Notes: a model not told the origin generated them from the sequence alone. Numbered from the stretch's first letter, positions 15,418-24,979 are shown. The stretch is DNA of 44,290 nt from Bacteroidales bacterium (GCA_017473705.1 JAFUJQ010000038.1:1-44290), one strand, 5' to 3'. Made by a program: numbers and translations.

Positions 15418-18162
15418 TTAGAAAGCGTTGTCCCAGTAGCTGCTGCTCTTCTTGAACCTCAGGAGGTCTGCAAGGGCTGCGGCATTTGCCTGTATGCGGA
15501 AACTCCACGACTCCCACTTACCGTTAGGCACCCATGACACGTTGATGTTGAAGCAGTGCAGATCATATGTCGCGCTTATCTGTGTCGCACTCATCTTCAG
15601 TGCCATGAGGTCGAAGTTCGTTGACATCTGCAGGGCGAGTCTTGGCGTGAGCTTGACATTGCCGCTCATTCCGAGAGTCTGGGTATAGTTCTTCACCTTG
15701 GTCATCTGCTCGTTTGCGTACTGATATGTAGGCCTGTAGCTGAACGAGTAGTTGAAGTTTACAGACCAAGGGACGTTAGGATTCATATAATAAAGATATC
15801 CACCAGGAATGTATTCACCTGTGATCGGGTGGTAATAAATTCTGGTGTAGTGGTCAGCCGGGTTTCCACCTGCCTGTTTTGTGCCATCGTTTCCATTTAT
15901 CTTTCCTTCTCCGGAGATAGAGTAGGAGAGTGATACGCTGGCAGTGTTGAGACGAAGGAGACCCTGTCCCTGTGTGATCGCGAACTTGTTCACTCTTACG
16001 ACCCTCTTCTCCTGCACTTCCATTGCGTATGGGTCGAAGTTTGCGTTGGCGCTGATGCCGAGCTTTCCGAAGATCGATGTGTTCATGGTCACTCCGACAT
16101 TGCTCATGTTGAACTGCTCGGCGAGGAAGTTATATCCGGTGGTGAAGTTCAGGTTGTCTATGAGCTTGATCTTCTTGGTACCGGTTCCAGTGGTATCCTT
16201 GAGATCGCGGACCTTTGCCTCGAAGTTGTTTCCGAGGGAGAAGTTAAGGCTGGCGGTCTTGCCCTTGCTCGGGTATGATCCTATGTTGCCGGCATAGATG
16301 TTATAGTCCTGCGTCTTTACCTGACCGTTCTTGTCCACATAGCTCAATGTCCTCCAACCGTTGAAGTATGTTCCCTTTTCAGGGCTGAAGGATGCCGACA
16401 GCGACGGCGTCACGACATGTCGTATCGCCTGCAGCTTGCGGTGTTTGCCGAAGTTGAACATACCATACAGGCGGGTACTCATAGAGAGGCTTCCCGAATA
16501 GTTGTGTGTCGCTCCGAACGATCCGAATGACTTGCCTTTTATATCCTCCACAACGCCTGTGTCCGGATTGTATTCCTTTTCCGTCTGCCGGAAGAACCAG
16601 TTCATTCCATAGCTGACACTCGGCGTCACGTTGATATATTTGAACAGCGTGAAGTTCGGCAGGCCGATCTGGAAGCTGTGCGTCATGCCGTTCTGGAACT
16701 TGTCCCAGAAGCCTGGCGTGTTGAACTCCTTCGCCTTGAAGGCGATCTTGTTCTGGAATGACGTGTTGTATCCGAGGGAGAACTTCTCATAGAATTTCTC
16801 CTTTCCGACTCTGTTCTTTCTCTTGAAAGGATAGAAACGGCTCACCGATAATGTCACGTTAGGCAGGGTGAAGGTATATGAACTGTCTCGTGAGTTCTGG
16901 CTGTGCAGGGCGTTCACGGACAGGTTCACCTTTCCGTTCCAGTTCTTCGAATATGAAATTGAAGATGAAATCTGGTTCTGGAGAGCCTCGGTCACCGATG
17001 TGGAATTGTATCGGTTGTTTGAAGGGCTGGAGAAGTTCACTGATGCGGAGAAGCTTGTTCCCGGACGCGCCTTTGCATCCTGTGAATGTGACCACCTTAT
17101 ACCGAAGTTCCTCATCTGCTGGAAATCCGAACTTCCCTTCTCTCCGACCTGGTCGTTGGAGTAGGTGAGTGAGAAGTTGCCTGAGCATTTGTAGTTGATC
17201 TTGTAACGCGAGTTAAGATCGATGGCCCATGATCCGAGTGTATAGATGTCTCCCGTGAGGGCGATGTCGAAATAGTCGCCGATCACGAAGTACACTCCGG
17301 CATCCCTCATGTAGAAACCTCGCTTGGTCTCCTCACCGAAAGTAGGGAAGAGGATACCTGTGGCTCTGTCCGGCCTCTTCGGGATGAATCCGAATGGAAG
17401 ACCGATCGGGAGCGGTACGTCAGCGATGACCGGATATGCCGGTCCGAAGACTGTCTTCTGGGAAGGCTTTGTCATTACTTTCGCTGCTGTGAGGTGCAGA
17501 TAGTAATGTGGCTCCTCGCAGTCGCAGACCGTATACTTGCCATGTGTCATGTTGATGGAACGGTCAGGCATCATCTTGATGTTCTTTCCGTGAAGGATGC
17601 CCTCCTGTTCCTGAGTGACCATGTTGGTGATCCTGGCCTTGTTGGTCTCGAAGTTATATCTGACCTCCTCCATCGTGTAGGTCTTGCCGCCCTGCTCCAT
17701 CACCGGCATTCCGTTGATGACTCCGGTGGTGTCCTTTGTACCTCTTGCATAAAGGGTTGCTGTATTGAGGTCGTATTCCATATAATCGGCTGTAAGCTTC
17801 ATATTGCCATAAGAGACGCTGACGTCGCCATAGTAATATATCATCTTCTTGCCGTCGCTGAAGTCTTCTATGATGGAGTCCTTGGCAGTTGTGAAAGCGG
17901 GTGCTTCAAGGGAACTCTTGCTGAGCATGTTCATTGAGTCAAGGGCCTCTATTGAGTCTGCTCTATGGATCGAGTCAAGGACCGCTCGTGCGGAATCGGA
18001 TATGACAGGCACTTCAAGAGAATCCAGAGCTTCTCTTGAACGGCGGTTGCGCCTTTCACGTCTGTCATCCTGGGATGATAATGTGAAAGAACTGAGCACA
18101 AGCAGCAAGGCAGCTGCCAGTCCCCATCGTTCAATCCACCTTTTGATATTATGTGTAGACAT
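15418..18162 (-). CDS. lptD: LPS-assembly outer-membrane protein LptD
   Basis: Inserts lipopolysaccharide into the outer leaflet. The protein has 914 aa: signal segment, an Arg/Ser-rich linker, an OstA/LptA-like jellyroll (about 90-300; KMIYYYGDVSVSYGNMKLTA) and a long beta-barrel with the LptD hallmark GLPFGFIPKRPDRATGILFP. The Bacteroidota type is longer than E. coli LptD (784 aa). Two Cys sit close together in YTVCDCEEPHY. It is monocistronic, divergent from the amidase gene. Confidence 0.93.
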   Translation of the reverse strand: MSTHNIKRWIERWGLAAALLLVLSSFTLSSQDDRRERRNRRSREALDSLEVPVISDSARAVLDSIHRADSIEALDSMNMLSKSSLEAPAFTTAKDSIIEDFSDGKKMIYYYGDVSVSYGNMKLTADYMEYDLNTATLYARGTKDTTGVINGMPVMEQGGKTYTMEEVRYNFETNKARITNMVTQEQEGILHGKNIKMMPDRSINMTHGKYTVCDCEEPHYYLHLTAAKVMTKPSQKTVFGPAYPVIADVPLPIGLPFGFIPKRPDRATGILFPTFGEETKRGFYMRDAGVYFVIGDYFDIALTGDIYTLGSWAIDLNSRYKINYKCSGNFSLTYSNDQVGEKGSSDFQQMRNFGIRWSHSQDAKARPGTSFSASVNFSSPSNNRYNSTSVTEALQNQISSSISYSKNWNGKVNLSVNALHSQNSRDSSYTFTLPNVTLSVSRFYPFKRKNRVGKEKFYEKFSLGYNTSFQNKIAFKAKEFNTPGFWDKFQNGMTHSFQIGLPNFTLFKYINVTPSVSYGMNWFFRQTEKEYNPDTGVVEDIKGKSFGSFGATHNYSGSLSMSTRLYGMFNFGKHRKLQAIRHVVTPSLSASFSPEKGTYFNGWRTLSYVDKNGQVKTQDYNIYAGNIGSYPSKGKTASLNFSLGNNFEAKVRDLKDTTGTGTKKIKLIDNLNFTTGYNFLAEQFNMSNVGVTMNTSIFGKLGISANANFDPYAMEVQEKRVVRVNKFAITQGQGLLRLNTASVSLSYSISGEGKINGNDGTKQAGGNPADHYTRIYYHPITGEYIPGGYLYYMNPNVPWSVNFNYSFSYRPTYQYANEQMTKVKNYTQTLGMSGNVKLTPRLALQMSTNFDLMALKMSATQISATYDLHCFNINVSWVPNGKWESWSFRIQANAAALADLLRFKKSSSYWDNAF

Positions 18163-18202
18163 TAATAGTCCTGTCTGTTATCCGTTATTCTTAGTTTTTT
18201 GC

Positions 18203-18210
18203 TATTTTTG
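18203..18210 (+). promoter_or_regulatory. Candidate -7 box for the amidase/mce operon
   Basis: TATTTTTG fits TAnnTTTG. No good TTTG was found about 19-20 bases upstream, so the promoter is only partly supported. It lies just beyond the divergent lptD promoter. Confidence 0.35.
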
Positions 18211-18217
18211 CAAATCG

Positions 18218-18249
18218 CAAATTTAGAACATATTTTCAATTAATACAAA
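18218..18249 (-). promoter_or_regulatory. lptD promoter
   Basis: On the minus strand TTTG (18249-18246), 20 bases, then TAAATTTG (18225-18218): a full match to the Bacteroidota consensus, giving a leader of about 50 bases. Confidence 0.8.
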
Positions 18250-18262
18250 ATTGAGTTTGTCT

Positions 18263-19387
18263 ATGACATATAAATACACCCTTAAGGCAATATTCCTGAT
18301 GACTTTGTGCGTCCTTCTTCCTATCATAGCCCATAGCCAGTCTAAGGGGCTGGGACTTACTACAGTAGTCATAGATCCCGGCCACGGCGGCAAGGATCCG
18401 GGGGCGCTCGGACAGACTTCGAGCACTCACGAGAAGCATATTGTCCTTGCGGTCTCAAAACTCCTGGGTGAGAAGATCGAGAATGCGTATCCGGATGTCA
18501 AGGTCGTGTATACCCGATCTTCAGACAAATTCATCGGACTCCACGAGAGAGCCATGGTTGCCAGGAACAACAATGCCAACCTCTTCATCTCCATACATTG
18601 CAACAGCAATAACAGCAAGTCCGCCAAAGGAAGTTCAGTCCATATCCTCGGCCAGAGGTCCGAGCGCAAAACCAACACTACGGATTATTTTGAGCGCAAC
18701 AAGTCGGTGGCGCAGCGAGAGAATGAAGTTATCGTCATGGAGGATGGCTATGAGACCAAATATACCCACTTCGACCCCAATACTCCAGAGGCGTATATCG
18801 GTTATACGCTGCAGTGGAAGGCCCATTATGAGAGCAGTCTCCTTTTTGCGGCAGAGGTCGTTGACAAGCTTATGGTGAAACCGCTGGCTCCGCGCCAGAT
18901 CGCGATAGACCAGGATATATTCCAGGTCCTTGTAGAGGCGAACATGCCGGCCGTTCTTCTTGAGATTGCGTTCATAAGCAATCCGACGGAATATAAATAT
19001 CTTGCCTCAAAGAACGGACAGGAAGAGATTGCCGAAAGGCTTTTTCAGGCATTCAAGTCATATAAGACGCAGTATGACATGTCTATGAATCTTCCGGTCC
19101 AGGAGACTGCGATGCTTGAAGTCGAGCCGGCCCAGGAGCAGAAGGAAGAACCGGCCGAGGAGGCTGGCCCATATTATGCGGTTCAGATCATGAGCAGCGG
19201 AAAGCTTCTCAAGGCGGGGGATTCGGAATTCAAAGGATTTGACGCCAGGGCTTATAAGCCAGAAGGTGCAAAAGTATATAAATATATTATAGGTAAATAT
19301 AAGACCAGAGATGATGCGGCTAAGGCACTTCCTGAAATCAAGAAGAAGTTTCCGCAGGCATTCATCATAGAGGTTCAGACCAAATAG
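18263..19387 (+). CDS. N-acetylmuramoyl-L-alanine amidase with SPOR-like C-terminus
   Basis: Cleaves the amide bond between muramic acid and the stem peptide in periplasmic peptidoglycan. ATG 18263 gives a signal peptide (MTYKYTLKAIFLMTLCVLLP); the TTG at 18251 would only add four residues. Amidase_3 motifs are present: VVIDPGHGGKDPGA (zinc His), HEKH (Glu), ISIHCN (His) and VLLEIAFISN (catalytic Glu). A Glu-rich linker follows, and the last 75 residues (YYAVQIMSSG...YKYIIGKYKTRDDA) resemble a SPOR domain that binds denuded glycan. It is in an operon with the MCE gene nine bases downstream. Confidence 0.93.
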   Translation: MTYKYTLKAIFLMTLCVLLPIIAHSQSKGLGLTTVVIDPGHGGKDPGALGQTSSTHEKHIVLAVSKLLGEKIENAYPDVKVVYTRSSDKFIGLHERAMVARNNNANLFISIHCNSNNSKSAKGSSVHILGQRSERKTNTTDYFERNKSVAQRENEVIVMEDGYETKYTHFDPNTPEAYIGYTLQWKAHYESSLLFAAEVVDKLMVKPLAPRQIAIDQDIFQVLVEANMPAVLLEIAFISNPTEYKYLASKNGQEEIAERLFQAFKSYKTQYDMSMNLPVQETAMLEVEPAQEQKEEPAEEAGPYYAVQIMSSGKLLKAGDSEFKGFDARAYKPEGAKVYKYIIGKYKTRDDAAKALPEIKKKFPQAFIIEVQTK

Positions 19388-19395
19388 CACACACA

Positions 19396-20307
19396 ATGAA
19401 GTTTTCAAAAGAAGTCAAGATCGGAGTATTTGTAGTCTCCGTACTGGTAGTTTCGTTTTTTGTCATCAACTATCTCCGTGGAAAGGATATCTTCAATAAG
19501 GAGATAGAACTTGTCTCAAGGTATGATAATGTCGAAGGTCTTGTGCCTTCGGCGCCGGTATTTATCAAAGGATATAAGGCCGGTAAAGTAGCGGAGGTCG
19601 AGTATCAGCCCGAGACTGATGATTTCAAGGTCACATGTTCAGTCATGAAGGAATTCAGGATTCCTTCTGATTCGAAGATGACCATATATGCAGTTGACAT
19701 AATGGGTGGAAAGGGAGTGAAGATCGATCTCGGTGTTTCTGAAACCCTGGTCGTAGACGGCTCCGAGTTGGCCCCGGCCAAGGAGGCCGGCCTGCTTGAC
19801 GGCCTTGCAGAGGGTGTCGGTCCGCTTCTGTCCAAGCTTGGCAACACCCTTGACAGCCTCAGCGTGACGGTTGCAGGAGTGAATGCGATGCTTTCGGACT
19901 CAAATCAGGCTGCGATATCCAATACTCTCGCTCATCTTGAGAGGACAATGAAAAGCGTCAATGGCATTGCGTCGACAATAGATGGCAAATCTGCCGAACT
20001 TGTTGCCCTTGTGGATAATCTTGCCTCACTCTCTGCCAAGTTCAGCTCTATTGCTGACAAGGCCGACGGTGCAATGACCGGAGTCTCGTCGATCGTGACA
20101 AAGATAGATGAAACCGACATCGCAGGCCTGGTGTCATCATTCAAGAATCTCCTTGAGAAGATCAACGATCCGGACGGAACTGTAGGAAAGCTTCTTGTTG
20201 ACGGTTCTGTCTATGACTCTGTCGATGAACTTTTAAATGATGTCGACAGTCTGATTAAGAAAATCGAGGAAAATCCTAAGAAATATATTAAAATTTCAGT
20301 GTTCTAA
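19396..20307 (+). CDS. MCE/MlaD-family lipid-transport protein
   Basis: A substrate-binding subunit of an ABC lipid transporter that moves phospholipids between the membranes. One N-terminal membrane anchor (IGVFVVSVLVVSFFVINYL) is followed by an MCE domain with VEGLVPSAPVFIKGYKAGKV and then helical sequence ending ENPKKYIKISVF, common in Bacteroidota members. The permease and ATPase partners are not in this window. It shares an operon with the amidase. Confidence 0.9.
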   Translation: MKFSKEVKIGVFVVSVLVVSFFVINYLRGKDIFNKEIELVSRYDNVEGLVPSAPVFIKGYKAGKVAEVEYQPETDDFKVTCSVMKEFRIPSDSKMTIYAVDIMGGKGVKIDLGVSETLVVDGSELAPAKEAGLLDGLAEGVGPLLSKLGNTLDSLSVTVAGVNAMLSDSNQAAISNTLAHLERTMKSVNGIASTIDGKSAELVALVDNLASLSAKFSSIADKADGAMTGVSSIVTKIDETDIAGLVSSFKNLLEKINDPDGTVGKLLVDGSVYDSVDELLNDVDSLIKKIEENPKKYIKISVF

Positions 20308-20370
20308 GCACGTCTATACAGGAAAAATCGCGCTTTTGTTAATTTAAAATGATTCAAAATTGGTTAACGC

Positions 20371-20423
20371 TTGAATTACTGCAACTTACAGGATTTTTGG
20401 TTTTGTAAGTTGCAGTAATTCAA
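20371..20423. repeat. Perfect 20-bp inverted repeat, 13-base loop
   Basis: Arms 20371-20390 and 20404-20423 are exact reverse complements. The 271-base gap between the MCE gene and dnaA contains nothing else clear, apart from a weak CATCTTTG -7-like box at 20524-20531. No T-run follows, so it is not an ordinary terminator. It may mark the end of the mce transcript, or be a palindromic repeat element. Confidence 0.85.
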
Positions 20424-20578
20424 TGAATTAGCAAAAGTAGCCCGCTTGCGAAAATTATTCTATGCCTGTAAAATAAAATTAAAAAACAATAGAAAAATTT
20501 ATTTTTTATAACTTTTTTTTCCTCATCTTTGTAACCGATTTCAACAATAACACCTGAAACTTGATATAAATCTTGTAA

Positions 20579-22003
20579 ATGACAGCGGAAAGACACATAT
20601 TGGTTTGGAACAACTGCCTGAACTTCATCAGGGAGAATATCGATCCAAAGCAGTTTGCCGTGTGGTTCAGGCCGATCAAGCCTGTTGCACTGGAAGACTC
20701 GACTTTGAAGATCGAGGTTCCGTCAGAGTTCTTCCGCGAATATCTTGAGGATGCATATCTTGACATTCTTAAGGCAGCTCTTAAGAAGGAGTTGGGAGTT
20801 GCAGCAAAGCTCAGATATGTCATTGCGCCAGTCCAGAAGGCTCAGCCGCTTTCATATCCGGCAGCTCACGGCAACACTCCGGTAAACAAGTCGATTTCAG
20901 TAGAGACATACGCAAGGGGAGGAAACCCTGGCCCGTTCGTCTTCCCTGGAGTACAGCGCATTCAGGTAAATCCACAGCTTAATCCTGTTTACTGTTTCGA
21001 GAATCTCGTAGTAGGCGAGTGCAACAGGATGGGATTCACTGCAGGTGAGAGCATTTCTGCCGCACCGGGCAAGACTCCTTTCAACCCGCTATTCCTTTTC
21101 GGTGGACCTGGTCTTGGAAAGACACACCTTGCACAGGCGATAGGTATTGCCATCAAGAAGAAATATCCTGACCTCGTAGTCCTTTATGTTCCTGCAAGCA
21201 GGTTCAAGACACAGTTCATGGATGCCGTTGCAGTCAAGAACAAGTTTACAGACTTCATAGCATTCTACCAGAAGATGGACGTGCTCATCATGGATGATAT
21301 CCAGGACCTTAACGGACCAAGCACCCAGAATGCATTCTTCGCCATCTTCAACCATCTGCACCAGTCCGGCAAGCAGCTGATCTTTACTTCTGACAGAGCC
21401 CCTGCTGAGCTCGAGCATTTCGAGGCAAGGCTTCTATCAAGACTCAAGTGGGGTCTTTCGGTGGAGCTTCAGAAGCCGGATTATGCGACAAGGCTTGAAA
21501 TGCTTCGCGCAAGGGCTGACAGGGAAGGCATTCAGCTCAGCAAGGATGTGCTTGAGTTTCTGGCTCACAGGATCAAGTCTAACTTCCGAGAACTCGAAGG
21601 AGCACTGATATCGCTTCTTGCAAATGCAACACTTGCCCACAAGGAGATCACAGTCGAACTTGCGGAATCCATCACAGAGAAGATTGTCGGCGAAGACCAG
21701 AACGACGTGACAATAGACAAGGTTCAGAGAGTCGTGTGCGACTACTTCAGGATTTCACGAGAGGAGCTTATTTCAAAGACACGCAAGCGTCAGATAGTTC
21801 AGGCAAGACAGATCGCGATGTATATGTCAAGAATTCTGATCAGCAACTGCTCTCTCTCGACAATCGGATCTGAAATCGGTGGCAAGGACCATGCAACGGT
21901 ACTTCATGCATGCACGACAGTGACAGACCTGATGTCTACAGACAAGACATTCAAGCAGTATGTGACGGATATCGAGAAACTTCTCGTTCCGGTCAAGAGA
22001 TAA
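20579..22003 (+). CDS. dnaA: Chromosomal replication initiator DnaA
   Basis: An AAA+ ATPase that opens oriC. Domain I is at the N-terminus, with linker to about residue 130. Walker A is GGPGLGKT (175-182), Walker B is VLIMDDIQDL, and the arginine-containing LLSRLKWGL follows. Domain IV ends with the DnaA-box-binding signature GSEIGGKDHATVLHAC. At 474 aa it is of normal length. No TTATNCACA clusters were seen beside it, so the origin may lie elsewhere. Confidence 0.98.
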   Translation: MTAERHILVWNNCLNFIRENIDPKQFAVWFRPIKPVALEDSTLKIEVPSEFFREYLEDAYLDILKAALKKELGVAAKLRYVIAPVQKAQPLSYPAAHGNTPVNKSISVETYARGGNPGPFVFPGVQRIQVNPQLNPVYCFENLVVGECNRMGFTAGESISAAPGKTPFNPLFLFGGPGLGKTHLAQAIGIAIKKKYPDLVVLYVPASRFKTQFMDAVAVKNKFTDFIAFYQKMDVLIMDDIQDLNGPSTQNAFFAIFNHLHQSGKQLIFTSDRAPAELEHFEARLLSRLKWGLSVELQKPDYATRLEMLRARADREGIQLSKDVLEFLAHRIKSNFRELEGALISLLANATLAHKEITVELAESITEKIVGEDQNDVTIDKVQRVVCDYFRISREELISKTRKRQIVQARQIAMYMSRILISNCSLSTIGSEIGGKDHATVLHACTTVTDLMSTDKTFKQYVTDIEKLLVPVKR

Positions 22004-22011
22004 AGTCCAAT

Positions 22012-22037
22012 TCCAACCCTTTGGGATTGGATTTTTT
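22012..22037 (+). terminator. dnaA intrinsic terminator
   Basis: TCCAACCC pairs with GGGATTGGA (one bulged base) across a short loop and is followed by TTTTTT (22032-22037), right after the dnaA stop. It overlaps the -33 box of the pepD promoter. Confidence 0.75.
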
Positions 22038-22049
22038 GTATTATATTTG
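22020..22049 (+). promoter_or_regulatory. pepD promoter
   Basis: TTTG (22020-22023), 18 bases, then TATATTTG (22042-22049). The -33 box is the loop and right arm of the dnaA terminator, so the two signals share DNA. Confidence 0.7.
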
Positions 22050-22079
22050 TTCTCATACGATAATTAATTTCAAATACAT

Positions 22080-23510
22080 ATGAATTCAGAGCAGGTACTT
22101 TCCTTCTTCAAGGAAATCACAACGATTCCGAGAGAGTCGGGACATGAGGAAAAGATCGTCGCATACCTTCAGGAATTTGCGGCAAAGAATAATCTTGAGT
22201 GCAAGACAGACGAGGCGGGCAATGTCCTGATTGTCAAGGAAGCGGCTCCGGGATTTGAGAATGTTCCTACTATAGTACTCCAGAGCCATACCGACATGGT
22301 CTGCGAGAAGAATGAGGGAGTGGAGCACGATTTTGCAAAGGATCCTATCAGATATATCATCAAGGACGGATGGATGATAGCTCCGGACACCACCCTTGGT
22401 GCTGACTGCGGCATCGGTGTGGCAGCCCAGATGGCAGTTCTTGTAAGCGACGTGCCTTGCGGCAAGATCGAGTGTCTGTTCACGACTGCGGAAGAGACAG
22501 GATTAGACGGGGCCATGGCCCTTCAGCCAGGCTTCTTCAGCGGAAAGGTCCTCCTCAATCTCGATTCTGAAGATGAGGGTGAGATTTTCGTTGGATGTGC
22601 TGGAGGACTTGACACAACAGCAGAATTCCATTACACAGAAGTTCCGGTACAGGAAGACTTCGAGTTTGAGGAAGTTTTCGTCAAGGATGCAATGGGCGGT
22701 CACAGCGGAGATGACATAAACAAGGGTCGCGCAAACGCTGTGCAACTTCTTGGCAGATTCCTCTACAGCTGCCTTGACCTTGACTGGCAGCTTGTGAAGA
22801 TAGATGGAGGCAACAAGCGCAACGCGATAGCCCGTGAGGCAAAGGCTGTGATTGCGGCAGAGCCTGACACTCTTGACATAATCAATGAACGTATGGAAGC
22901 ATTCGCTGCTGACGTAGCCGAGGAATATGGCGCCATCGAGACAGAGCTCAAAGTCGGATATGCTGAGGCGGAGCCAGTTGAAAAGGCGATTGACGAGATG
23001 ACAGCATGGAATCTCGTGACAGCCCTTTGCGCGTCACCTCACGGTGTGCTTGCCATGAGTCAGGAGATAGAGAACTTTGTGGAGACATCTACAAACCTTG
23101 CTTCAGTGAAGATGACCGAGCCAGGCGTCATCCGCATCGGCTCGAGCCAGCGCAGCTGCGTCACCGCAGCTCGCCGCGCCGCCGCTGCCAAGATGGAAGC
23201 ATGCTTCGTTCTCGCAGGCGCAGTTGTGAAGCACGAAGGTGAATACCCGGGATGGGCGCCAGCTGCGGAGTCTCCGATCAGAGATGCATGTGTGGCATCT
23301 TATGTGAAACTATTCGGAGTTGAGCCTAAGGTGAAGGCGATTCATGCGGGTCTCGAGTGCGGACTCTTCACTGAGAAGTTCCCTGGACTCGACATGGTGT
23401 CGTTCGGTCCGACTCTTCGCGGTGTCCACGCGCCAGGAGAGAGACTTGACCTTGCTTCGCTCGACAAATTCGTGGCTCTGCTGAATGATGTAATAGTGAA
23501 CTTCAAATAA
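22080..23510 (+). CDS. pepD: Aminoacyl-histidine dipeptidase (M20 family)
   Basis: Hydrolyses Xaa-His and other dipeptides in the cytoplasm using two metals. Metal-site motifs are VLQSHTDMVCEKN, TTLGADCGIGVA, FTTAEETGLDGA and the late HAGLECGLF. 476 aa is normal for PepD. It is probably co-transcribed with rpe, whose ATG follows the stop by one base. Confidence 0.94.
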   Translation: MNSEQVLSFFKEITTIPRESGHEEKIVAYLQEFAAKNNLECKTDEAGNVLIVKEAAPGFENVPTIVLQSHTDMVCEKNEGVEHDFAKDPIRYIIKDGWMIAPDTTLGADCGIGVAAQMAVLVSDVPCGKIECLFTTAEETGLDGAMALQPGFFSGKVLLNLDSEDEGEIFVGCAGGLDTTAEFHYTEVPVQEDFEFEEVFVKDAMGGHSGDDINKGRANAVQLLGRFLYSCLDLDWQLVKIDGGNKRNAIAREAKAVIAAEPDTLDIINERMEAFAADVAEEYGAIETELKVGYAEAEPVEKAIDEMTAWNLVTALCASPHGVLAMSQEIENFVETSTNLASVKMTEPGVIRIGSSQRSCVTAARRAAAAKMEACFVLAGAVVKHEGEYPGWAPAAESPIRDACVASYVKLFGVEPKVKAIHAGLECGLFTEKFPGLDMVSFGPTLRGVHAPGERLDLASLDKFVALLNDVIVNFK

Positions 23511-23511
23511 T

Positions 23512-24153
23512 ATGGTACTGGTAGCTCCCTCAATGCTTGCTGCAGACTTCCTGCACTTGGAAAAGGATATCCGCATAGTGAACGAATGCGCGGATCTTTT
23601 TCATCTGGATATTATGGATGGAACATTTGTTCCAAACATTTCGTATGGTTTTCCCGTAGTTGAAGCAATATCTTCAATCGCTGTAAAGCCCCTTGATGTG
23701 CATCTTATGATAGTGAATCCTGAGAAGTATGTCGAGAGATTTGCAAAGGTAGGCGCTTCTATGATATCATTCCATCTGAATGCCACTGAGGATCCGGCTG
23801 CGGTTTTAAGAGATATCCGTTCTCTGGGAGTGAAGGCCGGTCTTGTCATAAATCCGGACATCCCTGTTGAAAGCCTTTATCCATATTTGAAGGATGCTGA
23901 TTTCATCTTGCTGATGTCTGTCTATGCTGGTTTCGGCGGACAGAAATTCATCGAGGATACCTATGTGAGAGTAAGGACGTTACGTGAAGAAATCGCACGT
24001 CAGGGACTGGATCTGCCGATTGAGGTTGACGGAGGAGTAGGACCTGCCAATGCCAAAGCATTGATTGAGGCCGGAGCAGAAATCCTTGTTGCGGGAAGTG
24101 CTGTATTCAAGGCTGAGGATCCTGCTGCCGTGGTGGCTCGAATGAGAGGCTGA
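23512..24153 (+). CDS. rpe: Ribulose-phosphate 3-epimerase
   Basis: Interconverts ribulose 5-phosphate and xylulose 5-phosphate in the pentose phosphate pathway. A TIM barrel of 213 aa with the family motifs LHLEKDI, FHLDIMDGTFVPNISYG, VHLMI and IEVDGGVGPANA (catalytic Asp residues in DIMDG and EVDGG). Its stop is immediately followed, with no gap, by the stop of the convergent birA. Confidence 0.97.
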   Translation: MVLVAPSMLAADFLHLEKDIRIVNECADLFHLDIMDGTFVPNISYGFPVVEAISSIAVKPLDVHLMIVNPEKYVERFAKVGASMISFHLNATEDPAAVLRDIRSLGVKAGLVINPDIPVESLYPYLKDADFILLMSVYAGFGGQKFIEDTYVRVRTLREEIARQGLDLPIEVDGGVGPANAKALIEAGAEILVAGSAVFKAEDPAAVVARMRG

Positions 24154-24921
24154 CTACAATATGTATGATATTTCCTTGAAGGCGAATTCTCTGAGTTCGC
24201 CTTCTTCGTTTTCTATAAGCATGTGTCCTACGTCAGATAATCCCCGTATGGTGCCATTGAATTCAGCAGGCTGCTCCGATGTGTGGTCTATGAAGGTCGA
24301 AGGCTCGTCCTTCCTCCACATCTGCGCGAGATAAAGCTTCCTCAGTCTTCCGTATCCGCCTTTGATGTGACAGTATCGGTCCAGGTAATCTCTGAATATG
24401 TCGGTGAACTGTTCCAGAAGACAGTGTGTGTCATATTCCTCCCCGCTGATCTTCTGCATAGACGTAGGGTTGGGGAGTGACGGGTCAAACTCCGTCTGGT
24501 TGACGTTAAGGCCGATTCCTATGATGCTGTGACTCAGTTCGCTGCCTGACAGTGAGTTCTCTATGAGTATGCCGCAGATCTTTTCTGTGCCTACATAGAT
24601 GTCGTTCGGCCATTTGACCCTCGCCTCTATGTCATTGATCGCAAGCAGATCCACGACAGAGAGTGCTGCAATCTCGCTGATGACGAACTGATCATAAGCC
24701 TTGAGCGGCTCGACACCGTCCTGGCCGAACTTGACGATGATGCTGAACAAGAGGTTTTCACCGGCCTTGCTCGACCATGTGTTTCCTCTCTGTCCACGTC
24801 CCGCTGTCTGCTCGAATGCTGACAGGACTGACAAATTGTCAATGTCAGAAATGCGCCTTTTAGCCTCTTCATTGGTCGAATCGACCCTTTCAATCCATAT
24901 AATGTCAGTCCTCTTTGTCAT
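24154..24921 (-). CDS. birA: Biotin--[acetyl-CoA-carboxylase] ligase
   Basis: Attaches biotin to the carrier protein of acyl-CoA carboxylases. I chose ATG 24921 (255 aa, MTKRTDIIWIERVDSTNEEA); a longer upstream frame runs through the rsfS promoter. Motifs: EQTAGRGQRGNTWSS (biotinyl-AMP loop) and VKWPNDIYV with the active-site Lys. It lacks the DNA-binding N-terminus, so it is a pure ligase without repressor function. Confidence 0.94.
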   Translation of the reverse strand: MTKRTDIIWIERVDSTNEEAKRRISDIDNLSVLSAFEQTAGRGQRGNTWSSKAGENLLFSIIVKFGQDGVEPLKAYDQFVISEIAALSVVDLLAINDIEARVKWPNDIYVGTEKICGILIENSLSGSELSHSIIGIGLNVNQTEFDPSLPNPTSMQKISGEEYDTHCLLEQFTDIFRDYLDRYCHIKGGYGRLRKLYLAQMWRKDEPSTFIDHTSEQPAEFNGTIRGLSDVGHMLIENEEGELREFAFKEISYIL

Positions 24922-24944
24922 GGTGCGGAATTTGATTATCTTTG
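24914..24944 (+). promoter_or_regulatory. rsfS-ftsH-cdsA promoter
   Basis: TTTG (24914-24917), exactly 19 bases, then TATCTTTG (24937-24944). The -33 box lies within the first codons of the divergent birA, so the two genes' transcription may interfere. Confidence 0.8.
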
Positions 24945-24979
24945 TCCGTATTTTCACAAATTTAACATAATTTCTTAAT

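Noticed and set aside
13428-18162. Plus-strand proteins opposite rho and lptD
   Set aside because: Long open frames on the other strand are shadows caused by codon bias; they have low complexity and no domain.
20308-20578. oriC next to dnaA
   Set aside because: No TTATNCACA-like cluster was found in the gap. dnaA need not lie at the origin in this phylum.
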